Of a stretch of DNA of 31,785 bases, positions 1 to 7,649 are shown in pieces. Every line of letters starts with the position of its first letter. Position 1 is the first letter of the stretch. A program made the position numbers and the translations under genes. The stretch is from a virus. Location: IMG/VR virus record IMGVR_UViG_3300029910_000072, positions 1 to 31,785 of that record, one strand, 5' to 3'. The notes under the pieces were generated by a model. That model was not told the DNA's origin. It did no database searches and saw only the letters and a program-made list of their open reading frames with translations.

Positions 1-2391
1 CGTTCCCATGACCTTCTGAGCCTTGGGTACGGCCTTGGGCGCAGCAGACTCGCCACTGCCCACTGCGCCAGCGCCAATCACGGCGTCGTGCAGTTGCTTG
101 CCGTATTGCGCGAATGCGAGCGCTGCCGGGCCGTGCGCCTGCTCAGTCGGACTCAGGGCAATAAGCCCGTTATATTTGACCTTGCCTTCCGGCGTGATCG
201 ACAAAACCTTACTGAGGCCCTCTGCGCCCTGTGTGGCCGCGACGAGGTTCATGTTTTTGATGTGGTTCTTCAGCTTGACCGAATTCTTACCGGTAATCTT
301 TGGCACCTTCAGGCCAGCGACGATCTTCGCTGCTTCGGGCCCAGTCTTCGCGGCAGGCTCGTCACCGCCCACCTTCACCCAGTGCCCGTTCTTCAGCACG
401 AGCATGCCGTCAGCGCCGCGCTTCGTGTCGCCTTCCTTGGGCCCAGTCGCCGCGGCGGCTGCCTTATCCGGAACCTCAACGGTGATCGTGTCCGAGTTTT
501 GGTGGACATAGCCGTTATTCTGCTTCTCGGCAATCAGCTTCGACTGCGCTTGGTAGGCAGCCAGTTCCGTGCTGAATTCCTTCGTGCTAACCGAGCCCTT
601 CGAGCCGATCTTCCCGTAGTGCACGCGCATTGCATTGCCGACTACAGAGACGCCCCAAAACTTGTTATGCCCCTCTTCGGTGTTGTGATAGAGATGCTGC
701 GTGACGTTTTTCTTCACCATCGGGACGGCAGCCGCTGGCGCGGCCTTTCCTTCGAGATGCGCGATCGCCTCGGCTGCGTACTTCTCCAGCTTTCCGAAGT
801 TGGTCGCGGCGGGTTGCCCCGCGCCAATCATCGTCGCTTGGTCCATCAGCCCCTGGAGGTTGCCCGCGTTCAGTTCCTTCTCGATCTTGTCCGCAATCTG
901 CGAGGATGTAATCGAGGAGAGTTGCGGCTTTACGGGCTTCGCGCCGGGCTCAGTCGGCTTCACGGATTCGGCGACCTTGGCTTCGAGCGTCGCGATGTGC
1001 TTCGCGGCATAGTCAGCCGTCGGGCCCATGCCTTCCTTCGTCGTGTAGGCGTGGATGTCCTTCAGCGTTTGCAGGTCACCCTCTTCGAGCGCCTTATCGG
1101 CGTCTTCCTTCAGCCCCGCATCTACGCCCTGGTGCGCAGGCATCGGCGTTTCGCCCTTCGCCTTTTCGCCAGTCTTCCACTCGTACAGCGCGGCGGCATA
1201 GTCCTTCAGCTTCGCCATTTCGCCATCGGCACCGGCAAGCGTCGCCATCTTTTTCAGTTCTTCGAGGAGGCCGCTTTCAGCCCACTCCGCGACGGCCTTT
1301 GCCGCCTGCTTGTAGGCGGGATCAAGGTCATCAGGAATGGCAGGCGCGGCTCCCTTGGCCTTCGGTGCGTCAGGATTTTCAGCAGGCTTAGCCTCTGCGG
1401 AAGCGGCAACCACCTTTTGCGGCTCAGCAGCGGGTTGGGGCTTGGTCTCAGCAGCAGGAACACCCTCACCTGTCAGCGCGGCGTGGCCGCCCATTTTCTG
1501 GCCCGGCGTCACCGTGTGCTTAGAGCCCATGGCGGCCAGCGCTTCGTTCGCGAGCTTCGCGGCCTGCTTGCCGTACGTGTGCGTCGGATAGCCGTGATTC
1601 AGGATCGACTTTTCATCGCCCGTAATCAGCGCGTGCGCAATCCCGTCCAGCTTCTTTTTCTGGCCGGGCGTGATGTGATGGTCGGCGGGCAGCTTTGCCT
1701 TTGCGGCTTCGATCTTGTCGATAACCGCAGCCTTTGCATCGTTCGACGCTCCGAGATCCTTGCCGGTCTGCCCCTCGGGTTCCGGCTTCGACTCAGGCGT
1801 GGGTTCATCCTTGGGCTCAGGAACGGTCTCTGCGACCTCCGGCTCCTCTTTGGCCGCAACTACCTTCGGCGGCTCGGCGGGAGCCTGCTGCGGGGCTTGC
1901 TGCTGCTTCGGATTGGCTGCCTGCCAGTCGAACCACTGCTGACCGAACGCCTCCTCCTTTCCTGCCGCCTTGAATTCCGCCTCAAACTGAGCCTGCTTAG
2001 CGACCGGCAGCGAATCGAACGCCTTCCATTCGCCAGGCGTCGGCTTCTCGCCGGCGAGGAGTTTCTTTTTCAGCGAGTTGGCGCGCGAGAGCATCGATGC
2101 CTGGCTCTGGATCGCCGTCGCCTCCTTCAGGACGTGAGCCACCTTGTGATCGTGTGGCATCGCATTGAACCAGTCCTTTTTGGACAGCTTCTTATGCGCT
2201 TCCTTTTCGGTGTAGTTGCCCTGCCCTGAGACGGCCTTATGCTCGTCGTGGTCGGTCGAGACATTGACCATGGCGTAGTGGCCTTGCACCACCTGCCCGT
2301 TGCGCTTCGTGAAGCCCGGAATCCAGACCTGTTTCTTCGTCACCGCCTTCATGAAAAGAAGGACGGGCTGCCGTGCGTGAATGTCGTTCAT
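1..2391 (-). CDS. Large WGR-domain phage protein (3' end beyond window)
   Basis: An uninterrupted minus-strand frame runs from an ATG at 2391 off the left edge, giving 797 residues without a stop. The N-terminus (about residues 1-70) looks like the start of large phage structural or injected proteins. A Pro/Ala/Glu-rich linker follows at about 164-210. Three degenerate helical repeats with a pattern like G-N/D-L-Q-x-L lie near 364-400, 424-460 and 500-547. A WGR domain spans about 562-630: FWG at 578-580, then a YGKIG motif where most members have WGRIG, and an EKQNNGY end. WGR domains are known in PARPs and bacterial MolR-like proteins, where they bind nucleic acid ends or act as adaptors. 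A GGGG Shine-Dalgarno lies 6 bases before the ATG. Role in the virion is inferred only; an injected or head-associated protein is possible. Confidence 0.8.
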   Translation of the reverse strand, partial: MNDIHARQPVLLFMKAVTKKQVWIPGFTKRNGQVVQGHYAMVNVSTDHDEHKAVSGQGNYTEKEAHKKLSKKDWFNAMPHDHKVAHVLKEATAIQSQASMLSRANSLKKKLLAGEKPTPGEWKAFDSLPVAKQAQFEAEFKAAGKEEAFGQQWFDWQAANPKQQQAPQQAPAEPPKVVAAKEEPEVAETVPEPKDEPTPESKPEPEGQTGKDLGASNDAKAAVIDKIEAAKAKLPADHHITPGQKKKLDGIAHALITGDEKSILNHGYPTHTYGKQAAKLANEALAAMGSKHTVTPGQKMGGHAALTGEGVPAAETKPQPAAEPQKVVAASAEAKPAENPDAPKAKGAAPAIPDDLDPAYKQAAKAVAEWAESGLLEELKKMATLAGADGEMAKLKDYAAALYEWKTGEKAKGETPMPAHQGVDAGLKEDADKALEEGDLQTLKDIHAYTTKEGMGPTADYAAKHIATLEAKVAESVKPTEPGAKPVKPQLSSITSSQIADKIEKELNAGNLQGLMDQATMIGAGQPAATNFGKLEKYAAEAIAHLEGKAAPAAAVPMVKKNVTQHLYHNTEEGHNKFWGVSVVGNAMRVHYGKIGSKGSVSTKEFSTELAAYQAQSKLIAEKQNNGYVHQNSDTITVEVPDKAAAAATGPKEGDTKRGADGMLVLKNGHWVKVGGDEPAAKTGPEAAKIVAGLKVPKITGKNSVKLKNHIKNMNLVAATQGAEGLSKVLSITPEGKVKYNGLIALSPTEQAHGPAALAFAQYGKQLHDAVIGAGAVGSGESAAPKAVPKAQKVMGT

Positions 2392-2447
2392 GAGCACCCC
2401 ATTTGAATATGGGAAGCATGGCGTCACGATCACGCGGTACAGCAATG

Positions 2448-2472
2448 AAAAAAGCCCCGGGGTTGCCGGGGC
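2448..2472 (-). terminator. Rho-independent terminator
   Basis: Read on the minus strand, a 7-bp GC-only stem (GCCCCGG/CCGGGGC) with a 5-base loop is followed directly by six T. It lies just after the stop of the coiled-coil gene at 2504 and before the WGR gene start at 2391, so the two genes are probably separate transcription units or linked by read-through. Confidence 0.9.
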
Positions 2473-2503
2473 CTTGGTTACCTGATTGGTAGCTGCTAGA
2501 TAA

Positions 2504-3799
2504 CTATCCGATTGCCACGTGAGCCGATACCTCATCAGCAATCACGTCAAAGCAGGCGCGCAACGTGTCGAAGTCCTTCGTCTTTCCGAAGATCATTTGG
2601 CGACCGTTCTTAATCGCCGTCGCGAGCGTCTCTTTGCTCACCGTGAGCGGGCGTAGTTCCATGTTGCCGGGCGTGCCGACTTGGACAATCGGAGCGCTCT
2701 CGGACTTAGCATCGCTCGGCGTTTCTGGAGCGAAGTAGCTCAGAGCGCCCTCTGCGAAGTTGGCCCATTCGAAGCACGAGTTATCGCGGTTCCAAAATGC
2801 GCACTGCACGAGGTCGCCGATGTTCGTCACCGTCATCTTAGGCGCGTGGCGCATGCCCTTCAGTGCAACGGTGTCGCCCGCAGCCAGAACGTGAAAATCA
2901 GGCGGCAGTTGTGCGCGCTCGGCTTCCAGTTGATTGATGCGCTTCTCGGCTACCGCCAGATCGCGAACGTACTGCTCGTTCGCGGCGCACAGTTTCTTAT
3001 TGTATTCGTCCGTGATGCGCCATGCAGACTGCTCGCGATGGAATTCAATGATGGAAGTGCGCTGGTTTTCAATGCGATCGCGCAGTTGGCGCTCACGTGT
3101 TGCGGCTTGCGTGTCCGGATGCGCAGCGAGTGCATTCATCAGGCTCTTGACGTTGAGCGCCAGCCTCTCGTTCTCTTCCTGATAGCGCCCAATGCTCTCG
3201 CTCTGCGTTTCATTGCGGAGCGTCAGCGCCTTTATTTGCTCAACGGCCTCGTCAAGATCGGCTTGGAGCGCCGTGACGCGCTGCTTCATATCAGCGCGCT
3301 CAACGATACGCTCTTGCTCAACGCCAGCGGCGCGCTCGCGGATGGCAACCACGGCATTGTTCGCAGCCCTCACGTCCAATTCGAGCGAGTCACGCTTGCC
3401 CTTCACGGCGTTGTAACGTTCTTCCCACGTGAGGTTTGCCGCGCGTTCGTTGTTCAGACGCGTATTCAGACGCTGATTTTCGTCAGCGAATTGCTTGTTC
3501 GCGGCACGGACCTCGCCGTCGAGACGATTCAGTTCAACATGCTCAGCAACGATTTGCTCAACGTCGCGCATGAAGTCAACCAGCGGGAACGTCGCCGCGA
3601 TTATCGAGCCGCACCTGTCGAAAGAGTAGTCCTTCGTGCGGTTCTCATACGCCGCGAGATTTATTCCGACCTTCTCAACGTACGTTGCTCGCACGCCGAA
3701 CGTGCCCTTCATGATGGCGTCAATCACCGCCGCGAACTGCACGTCATTCAGAAGGCGAACTTCATTCAGCACGCGGTCCAACTTTGAATTTCCTGACAT
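2504..3799 (-). CDS. Coiled-coil protein with YodC/DUF2158-like domain
   Basis: The gene encodes 431 residues. The N-terminal 80 or so are globular. Residues about 85-305 are almost continuous heptad-rich coiled coil (many E, R, L, A and N). Residues about 305-355 carry the pattern GDxVxLKGxxxxPxMTV followed by a VxCxFW-type core, which matches the small YodC-like (DUF2158) domain. That family is known from small bacterial proteins of unknown role. The tail is globular again. The start at 3799 has only a weak purine-rich SD (GAGAAAGA). A strong promoter lies at 3950-3977 and a terminator follows the stop, so it looks monocistronic. The long rod suggests a structural or DNA-associated role, which is inference. 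Base usage does not differ from neighbours. Confidence 0.85.
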   Translation of the reverse strand: MSGNSKLDRVLNEVRLLNDVQFAAVIDAIMKGTFGVRATYVEKVGINLAAYENRTKDYSFDRCGSIIAATFPLVDFMRDVEQIVAEHVELNRLDGEVRAANKQFADENQRLNTRLNNERAANLTWEERYNAVKGKRDSLELDVRAANNAVVAIRERAAGVEQERIVERADMKQRVTALQADLDEAVEQIKALTLRNETQSESIGRYQEENERLALNVKSLMNALAAHPDTQAATRERQLRDRIENQRTSIIEFHREQSAWRITDEYNKKLCAANEQYVRDLAVAEKRINQLEAERAQLPPDFHVLAAGDTVALKGMRHAPKMTVTNIGDLVQCAFWNRDNSCFEWANFAEGALSYFAPETPSDAKSESAPIVQVGTPGNMELRPLTVSKETLATAIKNGRQMIFGKTKDFDTLRACFDVIADEVSAHVAIG

Positions 3800-3949
3800 T
3801 CTTTCTCACTCTGAAGTTATAAACCGTCCTGCCTCTAGCCGGATGCCGCCCGCGCATTTCAGGCTCGCGCGGGTCGAAGAACAAAACGCACCAGTGCAGG
3901 TAGAGCAGAAACGGGTTCATGAATTGACTCGATCTGTGCCAAACGCAGA

Positions 3950-3977
3950 ACTATACGCGCAGAAAATCCGCAGTCAA
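3950..3977 (-). promoter_or_regulatory. Sigma70-type promoter for the 2504-3799 gene
   Basis: On the minus strand a TTGACT -35 box (3972-3977), a 16-base spacer and a TATAGT -10 box (3950-3955) are visible. TCTGCG half-sites lie on both sides of the -10, the same hexamer that forms the palindromes at 8267 and 18311. Transcription would start near 3943, leaving a leader of about 145 bases before the ATG at 3799. The -35 box overlaps the last codons of the phosphatase gene. Confidence 0.7.
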
Positions 3978-4666
3978 GCGCCCACCAGCTTTTTAATTTG
4001 CTTCATCGCCAGCTTGCCCGTCTTGTAGCAACCCGTGTCCACGTAATAGACGTTTCCAAGGCTCGTGACGCGCTCTTGAGGGGTATGACCCACGATTACC
4101 GCGTGGATGCCCGTCACGGGGCTGATATCGGACCGCTCATGCCTTCCGCGCGCCCACATTGCCGTGCCGCGAATGGCGTCCGCACGCAGAATCGTCTGGT
4201 TCGGGTCAGGCAACTGCGAATCCCGGAACTTCTGCCAGTCATCGAACGGACAGTCGGCATGCACGATGCCCACGCGGCGGCCACCGCCAATCTCCACTTC
4301 CATGGCGATCGGCATGAACGTCATGATTAACGCGTAATCCATGCGCTCGTGCGGCATCTTGCCAATCATCCATGCCCCGCCGATCCCCGCATACCAGCCG
4401 GTATCGCTAAGCTTGCCGGTCGCGAACAGAATGCCGGCGTCCTCGTGGTTGCCCATGACGGAAAAGAACCACGGCTCATCGAGCAGCGCAAGCGCGCCCT
4501 CGGAGTTGGGGCCGCGGTCTACCAGATCGCCGGTCGCAAAGATGCGGTCAACCGTCGGGTCGAACCTCTTCTCGTCCATGCGGCGATAGAGCACATCCGG
4601 ACAGCCGTGCAGATCGCCAATGACGAAGTCGCGCCCGCGCGTGTTCTCCTGGTGGACCGGGATCAT
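3974..4666 (-). CDS. Serine/threonine-type metallophosphatase (lambda NinI-like)
   Basis: This 230-residue PPP-family phosphatase hydrolyses phosphoester bonds using two metal ions, and probably acts in the cytoplasm. All family motifs are present in order: GDLHG near residue 15, GDLVDRG near 46, GNHE near 72, a HAD motif near 135 and GHTP near 192. Its length is close to lambda protein phosphatase (221 residues). I chose the ATG at 4666 because it overlaps the stop of the 28-residue gene upstream in an ATGA, and because the extra N-terminus of a longer GTG-started version is simply that small gene read in another frame. Related phage phosphatases act on protein phosphates or diadenosine polyphosphates; the substrate here is unknown. 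Confidence 0.93.
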   Translation of the reverse strand: MIPVHQENTRGRDFVIGDLHGCPDVLYRRMDEKRFDPTVDRIFATGDLVDRGPNSEGALALLDEPWFFSVMGNHEDAGILFATGKLSDTGWYAGIGGAWMIGKMPHERMDYALIMTFMPIAMEVEIGGGRRVGIVHADCPFDDWQKFRDSQLPDPNQTILRADAIRGTAMWARGRHERSDISPVTGIHAVIVGHTPQERVTSLGNVYYVDTGCYKTGKLAMKQIKKLVGA

Positions 4667-4749
4667 GCCGTGAGGCCCATATAAAAGCCCACTGCCCAGC
4701 CAAAAAATACGGTGAGGGTCCAGCACACTTCCGGCGACAGATGGCTCAT
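4663..4749 (-). CDS. 28-residue single-pass membrane peptide
   Basis: A tiny frame begins MSHLSPEVCW and ends in a hydrophobic stretch (LTVFFGWAVGFYMGL). Its ATG overlaps the stop of the 4746 gene (ATGA) and its stop overlaps the ATG of the phosphatase (again ATGA). This two-sided coupling, and a membrane segment that starts near residue 11, make it likely to be a real translated gene. No function can be named. It could also serve to couple translation between its neighbours. Confidence 0.6.
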   Translation of the reverse strand: MSHLSPEVCWTLTVFFGWAVGFYMGLTA

Positions 4750-5669
4750 GCGCAGCCCCGCTCGCTCAGCACCGCGGCGTTTTCGTCCTCGTGGCGCATT
4801 TCCTGCCAGCGCTGCAGCGTGTCGATCGCCTCTTTAATGTCCGTTCCGATGTCCTTCCCGGCGCCGCGTCCGCCAGCCACCAGCAGCTTTTTGATAGCGT
4901 GGCCCAGCTTCTGGTCAGTGATATTGAACAGTTCGAGGATGCGGTAGATATCGACCTCGTCATACGGGCACTTTTTGAAGTAGTGCGAATGCTTGCGCTC
5001 AGTCAGATCGACGGTGGCGGGTTTGAAACTCAGGCCGGTATAGCGTGCGGGCTGCTCATCCTGACTGCACGCCTTGATATCGCCCGACAGCTTGATATCG
5101 CCAGTGATCGTCACCGAGCCCGTGGAAGCGATGCGGAGCGCCTGCTCAGTCAGCGTCTCGCCCTTCACGGTGCGCGGCTTGTCGTTCTCGTTCGCGTAGC
5201 TGGCCCTCGGCGCGTCGTTCAGGATGCGATCTAGCGCGCCCTTCACGCCATTGTTGGCGTTCAGCAGCGTGCCCGGCCCTACATTGGCAAGCGTATTGCG
5301 CATAGCTTCGAGTTCTTCGCGCTTCACCGCTACGGTGTCCGAAGACGCGCTTTTCTTTTCGGTCATGTTCAGAAGTGTTGTATGGCTAGATTCCGTACAC
5401 GCTGTATGAGTGTGTACGGATACGGTCGATTTCGGATGACGTGGGCGAATGTAGGAGCGCATCAGCGCCGTCTGCGGGCTTGAGCATCCGCAGCAGGTGC
5501 TCTTTCCTTGCACCAAGCTATCGGAGCGCACCACGACGCTCTCAAGGCACTCACAGATGCACTCCCAATGCTGGCCGCGCCCCTTCGATCCTTCCGGGCG
5601 CGGCGCAGTGCCCACGACAAGCAAGCGCCCGAACGTTTTGCCAATGAGGCTTTTAACGTTCGGATGCAT
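4746..5669 (-). CDS. Zinc-ribbon N-terminus joined in frame to an unknown protein
   Basis: A single 307-residue frame holds two different parts. Residues about 1-65 match the small zinc-ribbon DNA-binding module found at the N-terminus of phage HNH and AP2-type homing proteins (IGKxFGRL, then WxCxCxC and a late CCGC). From the Met at about residue 102 (ATG at 5366) a different protein begins: lysine and acidic-rich, with a possible helical C-terminal module of 80 residues. Residues about 70-101 read like translated intergenic DNA and contain a perfect 9-bp inverted repeat. Either this is a true fusion, or a 206-residue gene starting at 5366 sits behind a truncated zinc-ribbon gene that has lost its stop. 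The ATG at 5366 has no good SD, which slightly favours translation from 5669. The stop overlaps the next ATG. Confidence 0.6.
   Translation of the reverse strand: MHPNVKSLIGKTFGRLLVVGTAPRPEGSKGRGQHWECICECLESVVVRSDSLVQGKSTCCGCSSPQTALMRSYIRPRHPKSTVSVHTHTACTESSHTTLLNMTEKKSASSDTVAVKREELEAMRNTLANVGPGTLLNANNGVKGALDRILNDAPRASYANENDKPRTVKGETLTEQALRIASTGSVTITGDIKLSGDIKACSQDEQPARYTGLSFKPATVDLTERKHSHYFKKCPYDEVDIYRILELFNITDQKLGHAIKKLLVAGGRGAGKDIGTDIKEAIDTLQRWQEMRHEDENAAVLSERGCA
5392..5420. repeat. Perfect 9-bp inverted repeat
   Basis: TCCGTACAC and GTGTACGGA face each other across 11 bases. The dyad lies about 25 bases upstream of the internal ATG at 5366, at the seam of the fused frame. It has no T-run, so it is not a normal terminator. 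An operator for the downstream half, or the scar of an insertion, are both possible. Confidence 0.6.
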
Positions 5670-5671
5670 CC

Positions 5672-6229
5672 TTACATCCCCGTCCGGTCGAGTTGCTCGT
5701 ACGGCACCGGCAACGTGATGATGTTCGGCTCGCTGCGCACCGGCAGCACCTTACCCGTCGTCGTCAGGCACATCAGCAGCGTTCCCTCGGACGTGGTCGG
5801 CGAATACACGCCACTCGGATCGGGCTGGCCCAGCACGGCGCTCGCAATGCCGCTATTGCCGGTCCACTTCCATTCGCTTTGCATCGGGTTCGTGAACTGT
5901 GTTGCTTCGTTGAAGCCGTAGCCCTGCGAGCGGCAGAGCGGCGTCAGCTTGCCCGTGTACGCGGCTTGCGTGTACGAGTAGGTAATCAGGTTCGGCTGGT
6001 CGAAGGCTTCGATGATGGCCTTCAGTTGCTTCTTCTGATTGAAGTTGGTGATGATCGGCATGCCGACCGTCATTTGCGACTCGCGCGTGATCTGCGCCTG
6101 CGCTGCCTGTTCGCGCTGATTCGCGGTCGGCGCTGTCTGGTCGTCGCACGATTCAGCGGTCAGGACGAAGAAGCCACCGAGAGCAAGAGCGGCGATGGCG
6201 ATAGGGCGGCGATAGTGTTTGAGGTTCAT
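5672..6229 (-). CDS. Secreted or lipoprotein-like protein, unknown function
   Basis: The 185-residue product starts MNLKHYRRPIAIAALALG, a positively charged start followed by a hydrophobic segment, and then AESC at about residues 25-28. This looks like a signal peptide with a weak lipobox (A at -3 where L is usual), so an outer or periplasmic lipoprotein is possible. The mature part is rich in T, Q, S and P with no motif I recognise. The stop TAA is followed after two bases by the ATG of the zinc-ribbon frame. It sits beside another membrane protein (6233), which suggests a small envelope-directed cassette such as superinfection exclusion or lysis accessory; that is inference only. Confidence 0.75.
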   Translation of the reverse strand: MNLKHYRRPIAIAALALGGFFVLTAESCDDQTAPTANQREQAAQAQITRESQMTVGMPIITNFNQKKQLKAIIEAFDQPNLITYSYTQAAYTGKLTPLCRSQGYGFNEATQFTNPMQSEWKWTGNSGIASAVLGQPDPSGVYSPTTSEGTLLMCLTTTGKVLPVRSEPNIITLPVPYEQLDRTGM

Positions 6230-6232
6230 GTA

Positions 6233-6562
6233 TTAGCGAAGGGATTGGACAAACGATTGAACATCGGAAGGGAACGGGCAAGCGTCGCTGTTTTGGGATT
6301 CGGCGTCTTGCAACACGCGTTGACGAATGATCGTCTTGCCTGCCGCATCAGCAGTGCCGTACTGGTCCTGATACTGGCGAATCTCGCGCGCCATGCCGTC
6401 GCTGTGCGATTGCGAGCACTCGAACGTGTTGTGGCGCACTTGCTCCTCGCGAGGGGCATAGTGAGCGTTCGCGCGCAGCGCAATCTCGCGTCCGCCGATG
6501 GTCAGACCCGTGATGAAAAGCACGATGCCTGCGACGGCCAATACTGCTTTAATGAGATCCAT
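6233..6562 (-). CDS. Small N-terminally anchored membrane protein
   Basis: I place the start at the ATG at 6562 (MDLIKAVLAVAGIVLFITG), which has an AAGGA SD four bases upstream; a longer upstream frame has no SD. The 109-residue product has one N-terminal transmembrane helix (residues about 3-22) followed by a soluble, charged, Gln-rich domain with two cysteines. Its stop is 3 bases from the start of the lipoprotein-like gene at 6229, so the two are co-translated. Topology with the tail in the periplasm is likely. No family was recognised. Confidence 0.75.
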   Translation of the reverse strand: MDLIKAVLAVAGIVLFITGLTIGGREIALRANAHYAPREEQVRHNTFECSQSHSDGMAREIRQYQDQYGTADAAGKTIIRQRVLQDAESQNSDACPFPSDVQSFVQSLR

Positions 6563-6576
6563 AGTTCCTTTTGTAG

Positions 6577-6867
6577 TTAGTAAAGTGGGAATGGTTCGTC
6601 CAGCATCCAGTCGATCCATGCGAGGCGGTCCGCGCGATACTGCGAATCGGAACGCTCGCTGAATCCGTTCTTTTCTTGCCAGCACGTCAGCGTGTAGTTC
6701 TCGCCCAGCGCGTGGATGACAAACATTTTCAGTTCACGGCACTCGGCATGCAGGTTCGCGTTCCGGCCTTCCACGTAGTCAAGCGCGTGACAAATGAAGT
6801 CCACGCGACGGTCCTCCAGCGCAATACGCGCCATTGCCAGGACCTTGCGTTTGTTCGGAGTCAGCAT
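6577..6867 (-). CDS. Unknown phage protein, paralogue of the 6861-7385 product
   Basis: The start at 6867 (MLTPNKRKVLAMARIAL) has a GAGG SD and overlaps the previous stop by 7 bases. The 96-residue product ends in RLAWIDWMLDEPF, nearly the same as RLAWLDWLLDEPW in the upstream gene; both also begin with a helix of the type xxxR.xLxxARxxI. The two look like an old tandem duplication. Function is unknown. An aromatic, acidic ending of this type recurs in small accessory proteins of betaproteobacterial phages. Confidence 0.75.
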   Translation of the reverse strand: MLTPNKRKVLAMARIALEDRRVDFICHALDYVEGRNANLHAECRELKMFVIHALGENYTLTCWQEKNGFSERSDSQYRADRLAWIDWMLDEPFPLY

Positions 6868-7385
6868 TGCGGAGCCTCGTAAATGACCTTGTAGGCGACG
6901 ATGTCGCAAGGGCCGCCGCTGTCACGCAAATACCTATCGCGCAGCTTCTCCCAGTGATCCCAGCGGAACGTGTCAGCCGGTCGTGGGTCGGGCTCCGTGC
7001 CGTTGCGAAAGCGGACCTGCACGCGCTCGCTACCAATCAACGGCTGCAGGCCGCCCTTGTGCTCGGTCCACGGCTCATCCAGAAGCCAGTCGAGCCACGC
7101 AAGACGCGCTTTCTTCATTGCGTCGCGGTCGCGCCACAGATGCGAGTGCTCATTGTCTTGGTCGCAAACCCAATCTTCCAATCCGAAGCGGTTTCCGATT
7201 GATTCGATAATGAAAAAGCGCAGGCGATCGCGTGCTTTCTTGACGGCCTCAACATGCGATTCCGGCCCGCGCATGAAATGGCATGACGCGTCATTGATCG
7301 CATAGCAAATGCGGAAATGCATGCCATCGGCAATGTGCTTGCGAGCACGCGTCAGGATCTCGCGCTCAATACGCGTCATTGCCAT
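6861..7385 (-). CDS. Unknown phage protein, longer paralogue
   Basis: This 174-residue protein carries the same roughly 95-residue unit as the 6577 gene at its N-terminus (ending RLAWLDWLLDEPW), plus an extra 70-residue tail rich in Arg, Asp and Trp. The ATG at 7385 overlaps the upstream TAA (TAATG), and an AAGGTGG sequence lies about 10 bases before it. Cysteines are scattered and do not form a clear zinc site. Its position between small membrane proteins does not point to a role. Confidence 0.75.
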   Translation of the reverse strand: MAMTRIEREILTRARKHIADGMHFRICYAINDASCHFMRGPESHVEAVKKARDRLRFFIIESIGNRFGLEDWVCDQDNEHSHLWRDRDAMKKARLAWLDWLLDEPWTEHKGGLQPLIGSERVQVRFRNGTEPDPRPADTFRWDHWEKLRDRYLRDSGGPCDIVAYKVIYEAPQC

Positions 7386-7531
7386 TACAGGCCACCTTGT
7401 TTCATGAAATAGATGGTTGCGCTCAGTGCGCCGCCGATCAGCGAGCCGACGATGCAGCCGGACATAAACTGCAGAAAGAAGCGACGGGCTTCCTCTTTGC
7501 GCTGTTTCAGCGACTTGCGTTCGAGGTTCAT
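7385..7531 (-). CDS. Small C-terminal membrane protein
   Basis: The ATG at 7531 (MNLERKSLKQRKEEARRFF) is chosen because it overlaps the stop of the Cys-rich gene upstream in an ATGA. The 48-residue product has a basic N-terminus and one glycine-rich membrane helix (MSGCIVGSLIGGALSATIYF), so the charged head is probably cytoplasmic. The size and shape fit small phage membrane proteins such as holin-like or exclusion peptides, but one helix alone does not identify a holin. Confidence 0.65.
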   Translation of the reverse strand: MNLERKSLKQRKEEARRFFLQFMSGCIVGSLIGGALSATIYFMKQGGL

Positions 7532-7647
7532 ATGCGAGCCAATTTGTACGGGTTGCATTTGTTCGGGCACTGCCCGGCGACCCAATGAGTTGCGCACCAG
7601 AAGCAGCGCGGCGGATGCGAGTTCGTATTGAGAAGCCGGGAAAACAC
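7528..7647 (-). CDS. 39-residue Cys4 zinc-binding-like peptide
   Basis: A GTG at 7647 is preceded at 5 bases by a full GAGGAG SD that overlaps the stop of the gene at 7650. The peptide holds CFWC at residues 15-18 and CPNKC at 27-31, that is C-x2-C-x8-C-x3-C, a likely zinc knuckle, with a His-Trp between. Its TGA overlaps the ATG of the next gene (ATGA). Strong SD, coupled ends and ordered cysteines together support a real gene that automatic annotation would miss. Its partner is unknown. Confidence 0.6.
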   Translation of the reverse strand: MFSRLLNTNSHPPRCFWCATHWVAGQCPNKCNPYKLARI

Positions 7648-7649
7648 GC

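Noticed and set aside
88-2229. A 713-codon open frame on the plus strand
   Set aside because: Its product is Leu/Arg-rich with no domain, and the opposite strand holds the WGR-domain gene with normal composition and an SD. It is a GC-rich shadow.
2681-3787. A 368-codon plus-strand frame
   Set aside because: It is the antisense of the coiled-coil gene at 2504-3799 and has no SD or recognisable domain.
3762-3920. A 52-codon minus-strand frame starting MNPFLLYLHWCVLFF behind the promoter at 3950
   Set aside because: Although it follows a strong promoter, it has no SD, overlaps the next gene and has an unconvincing basic tail. It may be leader RNA.
4666-4726. Longer GTG-started version of the phosphatase
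   Set aside because: The extra residues are the 28-residue membrane gene read in another frame, and the ATG at 4666 has coupled context and places GDLHG at a normal distance.
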